Positions 13,279 to 24,336 of a stretch of DNA of 64,000 nt are shown piece by piece. The stretch covers positions 28,583 through 92,582 of the forward strand of contig ARYC01000715.1 in the NCBI GenBank assembly GCA_000711775.1, in the 5' to 3' direction. The stretch is from Oxytricha trifallax (Eukaryota; Ciliophora; Spirotrichea; Sporadotrichida; Oxytrichidae). A model generated the notes under the pieces. The model did not search any database. It saw only the letters and a list, made by a program, of their open reading frames with translations, and was not told the origin of the DNA. Made by a program: the position numbers and the translations under genes. The stretch's first letter is position 1; every line of letters starts with the position of its first letter.

Positions 13279-14118
13279 GTTTGTAAATGAGTTTGGCGGA
13301 AATTGGGCACTTGTTTTTTATACATTTTGGGTTAGTGGCCTTTAAATAAGATATGGACTACCCGAAATGAAGAAAGGCAATTTCATGATGAACGAGTACG
13401 GGTATCCAAACACCTTCGCTTTCAAAGGTTTTATGGCAGTACAGTTTTATTTAAATTAAAGACATTTGCTGATTGGACTTTCACTAGAACGGCACTTGAT
13501 GTCTTTTTATTACAATGTTTTGAATACTCATGCTGAACTATTTATTGCAAGATGTTTGCAAGGAAGGTATTAGAAGAAACCATTAGGCAAGCCAATCCCA
13601 TTCTTCATGAAATTTGGAGTTGGAGTAATGGGGCAATTTGGAATCATTTTACTTATTGCAGGGCCCTTGCTACTTTTCAGTACATTCAATCCTATTTCAG
13701 AGAAAAACACGGTCGTGAATGCCCAAATTAAGTTGAATAACAAATTCTTACACAATCAATCTCTTCACTAATAATTATGTGACTGAGCTAACAGATGTAA
13801 GCAAACAGCAATACAACATATTCTATGATAATCTCTAGTAAGCTATGATATGGAACTAATTTAATTTGTAAAGATGAATAATTTCAGTGATACTAACTGG
13901 GGAGTTTCATTGCCAAATAGATAATTGTTACAATAAGAGTTCAAAGAAGCAGCTGCAAATATAGGAAATACATCTATCATGATACAGTTCTAGTACTAAT
14001 TCGATCGTTCTGTAAGAATTTATTTAATTTCTTAATTCAAATATAGAACTTAAATGCCCCTACAGCTTCAATAATCCTTAAGCAATACTTTCATCGTTCC
14101 ACCTTTCTTCACATCTGT
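13279..14118 (+). CDS. PIEZO: Piezo segment E: last helix block and cap start
   Basis: Plus-strand reading gives FVNEFGGNWALVFYTFW, LQIRYGLP, an ADWTFTRTALDVF block, AELFIARC, and KFGVGVMGQFGIILLIAGPLL, then extracellular-domain sequence with SIMIQFQYQFDR. This is the known Piezo order from the YQIRCGYP motif through DW..T.T.L and the pore-proximal helix into the cap. Introns of 23 bp (gtacag...taaag) and 54 bp (gtaag...ctacag) are needed. One unexplained frame change remains near 13515. The segment ends at pointer TTCTTCACATCTGT, leading to inverted segment C2. Confidence 0.85.
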
Positions 14119-14359
14119 GAAAATATATAAATAAAAATACTATTTTTAATAATTTTTTTAATTATTAATTGTTGCTTAATTTTCTCAATCTTCTCATTAT
14201 TAAATGAATCAAAATCCTGAAGCACTTCTAAGACACTAAGCTTAAGTTATATAAATCTTAATTAAATAATTATTTTAATATTTTTTGTATGCTGTAGATG
14301 AGAAGATCTATATCTGTGATGTGACTATAAATCATTCTTCAAAATAATAAAGATAATGT

Positions 14360-17300
14360 TTCTTGCGACTGCTTCATCAGTAGAGTCATCGTCACTCCAT
14401 ATATCCTAAAACCCAATAATATTCTACCAACTCCATCTTATGTCCAAGATAATATTAATTTTCAATTATCAGTTGCAAGCTTATATCTATGAAATAATAA
14501 TAAACAAGTAAAGTTACTACAATTGTGATTTGATGGAAATTCATAATTTATAGATCTATTTTTGTTGCATGAACTTATAGAAATTGTATAAGAAAATTGA
14601 ATGCTTGAGCTTTCTTGTTTCTCTTTTGATACTAACAATATAAGCAATCATTCGATGTAAGTTTACAATACTCATCAAACATATCATTGAGGAGATCTCT
14701 AAAAATAGCGAATAAATCCAAACATATTTAATGAGCTTGAATGAAACCCATTATTGCGTAATCAATTTAAATATTCTTAAAATAATCTCATTCCAAGATA
14801 GAGAGCCCAGCCTAAGTTATTTCTTAAAAGAGGTATTTACATAAAAGTATGTATTAAAGATAATGATCAAATGGGTAAGGGAAATTATTGGTCTTAACAA
14901 TAAATCTGACTTATCTTTCTTCTAGTCATGTATATAAAAACTTATGAATTTTGTTTGATAAACTTTTATTCAGAGCATCTGAATTAGATCTTTTTTAATT
15001 ATTTAATAATTAATCTCAGCTATTGTTAAATGTCTTTCCTTAGGCTTAATTGGTAATATTTGCAATATAAAAAAATGAGTAGGATCAAAATGATCAAGTT
15101 AGAATTTTTTTAAAAATTAAAATAAGTAGAAGATTAGGTAATCTAAAATGTTAACTACATCAAACTCATCAAGCTAAAATTATCAAATAAAAGCTGTGTG
15201 TTAATTAAGAAACTTCAATTAAAACAAAGCTCTTTACCTCAATTTAACTTAGAATGATTCAACCATATCACTATTTCTGGAGTGATTTAAAAGTGTGGCC
15301 TATAAATATAATAAAATCTAGAATCCCCAATTTATGATACTCTTAGAAAATTGTATTAAATTCCTTCTTCAAGTGTTATATTAGTTCCCAGAAGTGATAT
15401 AATAATAAAGAGTTTGAAATTGTTTGTGGCATTTTGGGAATATTACTCAACCATTTTAACATTAATAAATTATATTTACTTAAAGTATATAAAGCCCATC
15501 ACCTGAGCGAAATCGTAGAAGAATCCATCCTTAGGAATATAAAATATAATCAGAGAGTACAAATACAAAATAAATTTATCCGATTTGTTAATGTTTTATT
15601 TATCCTAAAATTTTTTATTTTCATTCCTAATACGATTGAAATCTAGTGAATACTAGGAACAATAAAATTTTATTTATTTTATAATGATAAATTAATAACA
15701 TAAAAGATTTCCTATTTAACCATTGAAACCGGACATTTTTAAATGTAGTTTCTTTTAAAGCACCTTGGTTTAAGAAGTATTATTTTATGTCTCATAAATC
15801 AATCTTGTTTACTCCAGAAAAGAAAATAGCAGAGAAAACTATAAACTTTATTTATTAATTTAAATGAAGCTAAATAAGAAGTAGAATATTGTTGGAGCTT
15901 TTTCGTCAGTCATTTTCTATAAGAACTTCTTCTTTTAGTCATCTTTGTTGAAACTAAGATACTTCTAGCTGCTCTTCATGAAAAAAAAGAATGGAAGCAA
16001 AGCTATAAACATCAGTCCAGTTTCTAAAAATGGTTATAATTTAGCATATATTAAAGCTTCTCCACTAGTCGATATCATCTCTCAATATGAATAAAATTAT
16101 GATTTAATTTGAAGAGGGTACTATGAAGAATCCATGCTAGAAGGACCCACGACTAAAAATCATGATAAAAATGTTGGCTATGGGGTCAAACACATCCCCC
16201 CCCTTAATGTATACTTTTCTTTTTGTAGTCTGATAGAGTTTTTAACGCTGAGTAATAGTAGCAAATGTACTATGTGTGTGCGATCAATAGTTTTCGAATT
16301 ATTATGACTCGAAATAAGTTCACTTTTTATATATAATATTATAGTAAAAATTATAAAAAATATTTTATTTTTCAAAAATTCTATTTTTATTTAAAAATGT
16401 CAATTCAGCTACTTATATAAGAATTTAATAAAAATTATTAGTTTTATTTCGTTTATCAAGAAATATTATAATTAATTTATTTCACATTCTTGGAGAAAAA
16501 AATAAATGTGAAATAAATTAATTATAATATTTCTTGATAAACGAAATAAAACTAATAATTTTTATTAAATTCTTATATAAGTAGCTGAATTGACATTTTT
16601 AAATAAAAATAGAATTTTTGAAAAATAAAATATTTTTTATAATTTTTACTATAATATTATATATAAAAAGTGAACTTATTTCGAGTCATAATAATTCGAA
16701 AACTATTGATCGCACACACATAGTACATTTGCTACTATTACTCAGCGTTAAAAACTCTATCAGACTACAAAAAGAAAAGTATACATTAAGGGGGGGATGT
16801 GTTTGACCCCATAGCCAAAATGTTATAGTAATGCAGTGATTCTGCAAATCCATAGCCAAATTTAAGGAGAGAAATCTTTAGTTTAAAGTTTAATGAGAAT
16901 TAATCCACCAAATGTGCGATTTCTATCTTGTTAAGTCTTTTTCTTAGAATACTATAAAGTCCTCATCATAACTTAATTATCAGAGTCTCTATCATTAGGT
17001 GGTTAACTATGCAGATGATCATCTTCAGATATTTCATATAAAATTACCTGAATGCTAAGAACTAAGAACACTACATGAAATATGACCTATATAATATATC
17101 ATATCTAACAATAATGAACTTACAATATAAATCTTGATATTATGCAAAATAACTCCTAGCATATCAAAAGCTATGCTGAATCTTGAGCTTGTTATCTCAT
17201 GTTTAATTATAGCCATTTAGAATATAAAGGTTATTATAAGTTGTGCTACTAGCACACCTTATGAAAGACATACTATAATGTGTCTAACTATATTTCTTTC

Positions 17301-18569
17301 ATACTTTTCAACAGCCCAAATCACCATCATTATCAGTAAGAGTACTAAAGAAAAAATTAGATTCGATTATCTAAAGCTTACTTATTACAAATAGTTGAAA
17401 TACTGTCTGAATAAATATAGAATCTAGAGTTATAAACACTAAACCTGCTATGCATAATATCTCTTGGTATTTTTCAAAACTGGGATTCAGTAAAAATTAT
17501 CCACTGCCATCTGGCTTCATTACCTGTCTAATATCTTTTCGATGGCTTCCATAAAGTATCGTGATTAGAATTTATACAATAAATGATAACAAAAATCTCT
17601 ACTAATAACATGTATATAAAGAATGCATAAGATGAATTCCATAATATCAAAGAACACACTCATGAATACATTTATGACTTTAAATTTGCTAGTGCCATAA
17701 TCTATATAAATTCCTGATGTTTGGTACATTAATACTTCATCTTCAGTTAGCTAAATATCATCCTGTTTGTGCAAATCAACAATGAAAACAATTTTTGTGA
17801 TTATAATTGCAAAGGAGACAAATATAATAGCAATCGAGATAAACTACTTCAACTTTATTTTTCTTTCATCCTTAGCCAAGCATAAGGCTGTCAAAAATAA
17901 TGTGTAGATAAAATATATTGCAGTGCCAAAATTAGGATAAACTACTGAGTTTAGAAGCAGTAGTATTAAAAGGATTGTTTCTAAGAGGTTGTAGGCTACT
18001 ATTTTGCAGAGTTACTTCTTTTTTTGCTTTCTGATATACACTGAGTCATTACTGCCTTTTATATAAAATTAGAAAAAATAAGAATAGCTTTTCCCTCTGA
18101 ATGAGCACGCTCTTTTGTAGGCAATATAGGTCCACCTCTCGTAATGAGATTATTGTTAATGCCTGAAATAAAAATATTCTAAATTCAAATTAAATTTTAA
18201 ACCTGAGTTTCTAGATTTTGGTTAGTTGCCACTGCCAACTAGAGTATTCTTAGAATTTAGAGTAACGCCCCTTATGTTATCAGGTTCTGAATTATTTCCG
18301 CTAGACCCTGTACCTACTGTCATCGGCCTCAATGTGGAAGACCTCTTAAATATTGTGGTAGGCGACATGTTCCTAACTCCAAGATCTTGCATTTCAAATT
18401 TCTAGTTTTCTCCGGCATTCCTTCCACCTAGGGTAGTCATCTCACCTCCACGCATCATTGTTTTACTTCGTGTTTCTTCTTTGTAGGGCAGCTTTAATTC
18501 TTCAACAGGCAAATCATTGCCCTCGTTTAGTAGACGCATTTTCAATTCATGATCACTGCTGTCCGACAT
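14360..18569 (-). CDS. Second Piezo paralogue, N-terminal part, interrupted by a foldback element
   Basis: The minus-strand ATG at 18569-18567 opens a disordered acidic/Ser-rich head (MSDSSDHELKMRLLNEG). It is followed by helices with VVYPNFGTAIYFIYTLFLTALCL and further membrane segments through introns such as gtaatg...cccag at about 17480-17523. Past the foldback element, 15940-16170 encodes RDDIDQWRSF, almost identical to RDDIQQWRSY in segment A of the first Piezo at about 5270. That makes a Piezo paralogue the best reading. Sequence from 14360 to 15640 has open minus-strand stretches of uncertain identity. Pore, cap and C-terminus are not seen here. Exact exon and IES limits are not resolved. 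Confidence 0.55.
16176..16816. mobile_element. 641-bp foldback element (near-perfect inverted repeat) with 8-bp TSD
   Basis: Two arms of about 310 bp are exact inverse complements around a short centre near 16490-16502. The ends read GGCTATGGGG and its complement. AAAATGTT occurs immediately outside both ends (16168-16175 and 16817-16824), an 8-bp target duplication. The arms carry only a shadow ORF seen twice because of the symmetry. It is non-autonomous. An 8-bp duplication is typical of hAT- or P-type transposases, so mobilisation in trans is inferred. It sits inside minus-strand coding DNA of the second Piezo-like gene. Confidence 0.9.
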
Positions 18570-18858
18570 TTATTGCACAATTAAATAGATTAAATTGGAA
18601 ATTAAGTTATAATCTAGTGAATAATTATAATAAATTTCATTTTAGCAATAAAATCAAAATATTTAATATTTCCAAAATATTATTAATGCATTTTTATATA
18701 ATAAGATTAGTGTGCATAGAATCAATATTTGAATTATATATTAAAGAATAAAATAAATCGAGTTGAATGTTTTTTAAGAATGAATTAAGAAATTTCTTGT
18801 TGTTTGTAAACTAATTTTGAATTTATCAAATCAAAATGCTGATGAAGCATTTTACCTC
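18570..18858. other. Intergenic DNA between Piezo-like start and BRR2 end
   Basis: AT-rich sequence follows the putative start of the minus-strand Piezo-like gene and runs to the TGA of the BRR2 segment. I see no coding frame. It would hold the upstream region of the first and the downstream region of the second. After development they may lie on separate gene-sized chromosomes. Confidence 0.35.
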
Positions 18859-21800
18859 TCACTTGACTTAAATAGTCAAGATATCTTCTTGATCACAGCC
18901 GATGTATGAATCACATATCAAATAGACTTTGTATTCTTGTGGACCTGTGTGGCCGTCTGATTTCACTACAAAGTTAAGTGATGACTGAATCTCTCTTTGA
19001 GCTTTGAAGGAAGTAATTTTCTTGATTGACAACAGCTTGTTATGCCTTGGTTAGCCGACAACTACCCACCAATTCTCTTCCTTTTCTCCTGGGTAATATT
19101 AAGCGTAGACTGGCTTGTTGAAAACTTGCAACTCTTCATCATCTTCAATGTTAGGTCTCACAATCTTTACTTAGAGTTCTGCAACTTATCCCTCTTGATA
19201 TGACTTTTCTTTGGTGGTAAACTCCATTTCAACATTTGGATATCTGCTGCAAACATTAGCGAGCTTAGCCATTTCCTTTTCATTGAAGTTTAGGATCTAA
19301 AAAAATAAAACTATAAAATAAGGTCTTCTCTCTTAAATCATCATCCATATTCATAAAATCAACAATGTCCTCAACTTTCACTTTCTTCATTTGATCTACA
19401 ATGCTAGAGTCAAATCCTGGAAGTTAGAGAAGAGGGGATTAAGTTACCCACATAGATTAGACTGTCATTTGTGAAAGCTCCATACAGAGCAAAGCAGGTT
19501 TCAAGTATCCATGTGAACTGATAACATCTACCATGGCGTGAATAAGCTTAATTGACTATTTAAGTATCATCTCCTGATCGATTCTCATGTCTATATTTAA
19601 AGGTGTGCGGTTGAAGTGACATTGAAGGAGGAGATTTGTTTTGACTGGTGCTGTGTTGTATTGCACATCATTTTCAACTTCAATTGGATATGTTAGATAA
19701 GTTGTCAGAGACTTGAGTAAAGATTCTTCGCCAATTCTAATAGGAGTTTACTCGAATTCTGAGGCTTAAGATAATACCTCAATCAAGGCCTTCAATTTCT
19801 TATTGAGTGTTGATTCATCTTCTAGATTCTTTGAAAAAGTTTCAATTGTTTGATACTTTATGTAATAGAACGCAGCTATTCTTCCAAGATTAGCAATCTC
19901 TAAGCCCATTTCATCCTCTGCCACTTCTATACATTTTGCCTTTTGTAAGTCCTCAACAGTTTGCTCAATTAACTCACTCAAGTGATCATTAATGTGTTAA
20001 CCTGTTTTTCCAGCTAGGTTATAGTAGTTTGGATTCTGAGAAATTCTTCTGTACATAAAAGTCCAAGTTATCCAATCAATAGCATCCTACTTATTTTCGA
20101 TAGTTCCAGCAGCAATATCAGCGTTTAAATGATCATGAAGATGATGATCGAGGTGAGATTCAACTGGCAATGGCTCTTGCAGGAATTTGATGAAATAATC
20201 TTTTCTTGGGGTGTGGCAATATAAAATGCACTTCGCTGCGAGCTGTGGTCCTCCTCTTCCTAGAGCTTATGTAACATTTGCTCTTCCCATCATTTACAGC
20301 ATGTCTGGGATGCTATATGACAAAAATGAGGTTTATGAAATTCTTGAAAATTTATACTAATTTATATTCAACAAATCTCTTTTCTTCTCCATGATATCTT
20401 TCAGCATCGAGGATAATGACTACATGAGACTCAAGATCTGAGATTCTCCATGAAAAAGTGTAGATTGCTATCAATACTCTGAAAATGCCTTATTTGTATA
20501 GATCCTTAATGTATTAGATCTAGTTGTTTTTCATTCCATCATGAATAAATCCAATTCCATACTCTAATGATGAAAGTAACTTAATAATTAAATAACATCA
20601 ATATTTTTAGAAAGTAAAGTTGTTTCATTCACCTATCTTTGTACTTAGTTAAGGAATTCTTGCTTTTCTTTATCGCTTTCAAGATTTAAGAACCTTTATG
20701 GATTTTCATCGCTTGAGACAAAGTTAATTAGGTCTAAAGCTAGAAGTCTCGCTTGCTTTCTATCAGAGACGAATATGATTCCTTGAGAGTCTGTTCTTAT
20801 GTTCAAGTTCTTTTTAAGAATATTATAAGCTGGTCTTTCCATAGCAAGAGTTCTAGTTTAAATGGTTTATAAAAATTCATGGTTTAATATAATTATTAAC
20901 CATTTATCTTTAAAATTAATTGTATGCTTAATTATATTAAATTCCAATCCCAAAGTTGCCTTGTTATTATGATCAAAACCTTAAATATGGATCTCTAAAG
21001 GAGTAGGTCTTACACTTGGGTGAAAGTTAAATGTGTTTGCAGGGAAGGGTATGCCTAACCAGTTTGCGATGTCCTTTGAGTTTGCAATTGGAGTAGCTAG
21101 AGCAATGATTCTAATATTTCTGTTTTCTCCTTCATTCTGAATATATCTAGTTCTACTTGCAATTATTTCATAAACTGCTCCAGACTCGGGAATCAACTAT
21201 AGCTCATCGAAAATATATAAACCAACTTTCTAGTCAATTTTTCTTAATTACCATTTTCTTGACAGGAAGTCCCATTTATCTGGGGTACTCAAAATAATGT
21301 CAGCGCTATTCAAGATTTGAATGTCTTGTTGCAAAATACCAGTCAATTTTTCGACTCTTAGACCTATTTAAGTTCCAAGTCTTTCTTTCCAGTCTTCAAA
21401 TCTATTGAGAAGAAGATGCTCATTTGGAGCAATATAAACTATTTTAAAATTTAAATGTTATAAAACTACTAATTATATAAACTATTTTTGGGAGGGGAAT
21501 TCGTATCTATCTAAATTTATGGTATAATTTATTTAATTAATTATATTTATAAGCATTTTATTATAATAATAATTTATAATTTAAGCTCCATTTATAATTT
21601 TTAGAAGGACTTTATTTTATCAATGATAGTTTAAAATACCTATGAATCTTTTTCATAAATTGTTCAGAAAATTATTCATAAAATTAAATTTATTATAATC
21701 AATTTTATTTAAATAAACAGAATAAAAATAAGGCTTAACTTTTACCCTTCCCTGATATTTTCTTTAAGTCATCCTTCTAAATTTCTCTAAATATAGCTAA

Positions 21801-23187
21801 TTCTGCGCATATTATGTTTTGGGATCCACTTGGTGCCCCAATAAAAACTGATTCATCCGAGAGATATACCTTGTTGAATGATTATGTCTGAATTGCATTG
21901 AATTCATTGATATTTTCGCTTATATATAAATCTTCTGCTTCTTTGAATTGAAGTTCTCTGACAAGCTTTGAATGCATATCCTGAATTTCAGTAGTAAAAA
22001 TAATATGATGAAATAGTCGGTGGGAATCTTTCAGGTAAAATCAAATGCTTGAAGGAGACAGGAAGTGTTGTTTCAGATTATAGCCATCTATCTGATATAA
22101 CTTTGATAAAGTATTATGGTGGCATAGGTTCATAAAGAGGGATTGTAAATGAGAGAATTTATTGTTCGCCTACGTCCCTATCTTTCAAGATGAATTATTC
22201 TGAGTGTAAAATTTGCTCAGAGTCAGAGTCTAGAACAAGTACCCAAAAAGGTTCAGCTTTTCCATGAATTTTTTATTCCCATTAAAAGTCTGGTGTAAGA
22301 GCTAGTTCAACTTTGATTATTGTTCTCGTTATTGGTTAAACATAGGCTTCTAGCTCTAGTTTTGGGAATTAATGAACCAGTTTATGAATGACTTTGCCCA
22401 TTTTTGGGAATTTAACGATTTCTCCAATTTGTTAAGGAGTCATTTCATAAAAATGTTACCATGTAAACTGCTCTTTTTTCTCAATTTTTCTTAGGATTTC
22501 TTCAGGAATACCATGATATTGTCTCAAAGGTGTCATTGAGCTCCATTATCTTCTCTCTACCATCTTACACATATTAAGTAAAATTTCACTTAACTAAGCC
22601 CAACCTCTTTTGATGCATATCTCAAATAAGCATCTTAGGATTCTTCCAGCACTTTAAGTTACATAAACCATATCAGCATTAAGATCATACCCTTCAAGTT
22701 TGAATCTACTGATATAAGCTTGAAGTAATATATTAATCTTAGTTGCAGTTTCATCTAAAGCTCCTTTGACTGGAATGGGTACTTTATCAATAAATTTCAC
22801 CAACTCTAGCTTTTCATTTTCTCTTATTGGAATAAACTGAAACTCTTTTGAAAGCGCAAATAATCTGAATACATCAATTATATTCATGTACTGCTTTAGA
22901 TTCTCATTATAAATGCTCATAGAACTATGCTTAATGTAGTAATGAGAAGCAACTTTACCAATTGCAGTAGATTACAAAGCTCCAGTTCTTCTATCGTATT
23001 TAATCATTTGAGCTTTAGAAAGCATAAGCGCAGCTGTGTGAATAAGGTCAGCTCTTCTTTATACGAGCAAGGGGTCTCTCTGAATCTCAGCCTCATCTAT
23101 TCCATATAAAGAGGGAGCTCTTAACATTCTGATATAGAGATAGGAATAACCTAACCAATTTATGGCTTCTTTAACATTTGATACTGT
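18859..23187 (-). CDS. SNRNP200: BRR2/SNRNP200 spliceosomal helicase, C-terminal half
   Basis: The minus-strand reading begins near 23187 in the first Sec63 unit ([38 protein letters not shown]) and passes through [20 protein letters not shown] and [20 protein letters not shown]. The second helicase cassette follows ([35 protein letters not shown]), then the second Sec63 unit ([33 protein letters not shown]), ending [13 protein letters not shown] and TGA. This is the order of Brr2, which unwinds U4/U6 during spliceosome activation. The first cassette and N-terminus (over 800 residues in the family) are absent here. AT-rich gaps at about 20870-20960 and 21430-21770 look like IESs. In the second cassette the Walker A reads GAPSGSQN instead of GAPTGSGKT and motif II reads DELQ instead of DEVH. 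Confidence 0.93.
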
Positions 23188-23285
23188 TCATTAAAATAGG
23201 TAGGGAAAATATGGTATAAATATCCAGTTAAGAGATATCGATATCATTTAGTAGGAAAATCAAATTATAATTATAAATTTATAAA

Positions 23286-24170
23286 ATGTCAGGGTTATAA
23301 AACTCAGGAAACAATAAACCTATGATGCTTGAGTATTAGGCAAATTATCTCGTGCTCTAAAATGAAAATGCTAATAAAGTTACTGCACTTCCCTATTTAG
23401 ATGAGAAAATTGATGAGTCTTATAAAAAGCAAGTTAATGAGCTCATTCTTCAAGAAATGAAAGCCATGGATTCAAAGAAGGATTATTTGGAGAAACTACC
23501 TATGCCACAATTCAAGCATTTGGTAAGAATTTATTGCTTAACTTATTTTATAAAGGAGTCTGAATTTGTCAAGAGTGAGCTTGAGAGAGTTTCTAAAGGC
23601 ATTAAGCTTGACAGTTTAAGAGACTAAAAGGATTATATAATCACTTAAATTCCAAGTGACATTTCTAAAGTTGAAGAGTGGAAGAAATCAATTGACTAGG
23701 CTAATATTAATTTCTAGTATGCTGAGAACAGGTAAAACTTTGAAAATTTCAATATTTTTATAGGAGAATGAATCTTGAATTAGAAAAGATTTACGGGAAA
23801 GAGATCTGGATGACTCATATCAAGCAAGTTGAAAATTAGCTATCTTACACGGACAATCTTAACAATAAATTAAGCGAAGAAGCAGAGAGAATAAATAAGA
23901 AACGCAGATTTACACAAATGAACGAATATGACAATTTCTTCAGGCTTCATTCAAAGGCATTCTCAACTCTCAATAAAAATATTGACTTAGAATAGGAATG
24001 TTTAAAGCTTGAGAAGGAAGTTGACTAATTTAAGGATGAAATCATTAAAGTATAGGTAATATATTTAACATATAATTGAATTTTACATTTAGAAAATTGA
24101 TGAAGAGAAGTATCTCAAATTAAAGCAGCAATAGATTGAATAAGTGCATAGCGAACCTTAAATAGTATGA
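23286..24170 (+). CDS. BCAS2: BCAS2/SPF27, Prp19 complex subunit
   Basis: ATG is at 23286 and TGA at 24168-24170. Three introns (33, 32 and 37 bp, each GTA..AG) give exactly 261 codons. The protein has the SPF27 pattern: a head with TALPYLDEKID, a PxPxF motif (PMPQFKHL), an ESEFVKSELERV helix, a SDISKVEEWKKSI segment and a long C-terminal coiled coil. Human BCAS2 is 225 residues, so the size fits. It is a core subunit of the Prp19/NTC complex that stabilises the active spliceosome. It is divergent from BRR2, with only about 100 bp between them. No IES was found. Confidence 0.85.
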
Positions 24171-24336
24171 TATAATTATAGATTAAAAAAAGGTTAATTA
24201 ATTCAATTTAAATAAAAAGAAAATTTGAATGATCTTTCTTTTAAATTGCATTTAACATTCATTATGATAATTCAATGACAAATATCAGGGATGATAATAT
24301 TAAAGTATAGTTATTAAATAGTTAGCATTAGACTTA

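Noticed and set aside
14640..14770. Bax inhibitor-1/TMBIM gene
   Set aside because: Only one helix-like motif matches. No DTQ-type or upstream helices were found, and the area adjoins a Piezo-like gene, so the assignment was not kept.
16178..16806. Two identical 62-65 residue ORFs starting MKNKIFFIIF on opposite strands
   Set aside because: They are mirror copies created by the inverted repeat of the foldback element, have no start context or domain, and use the standard code.
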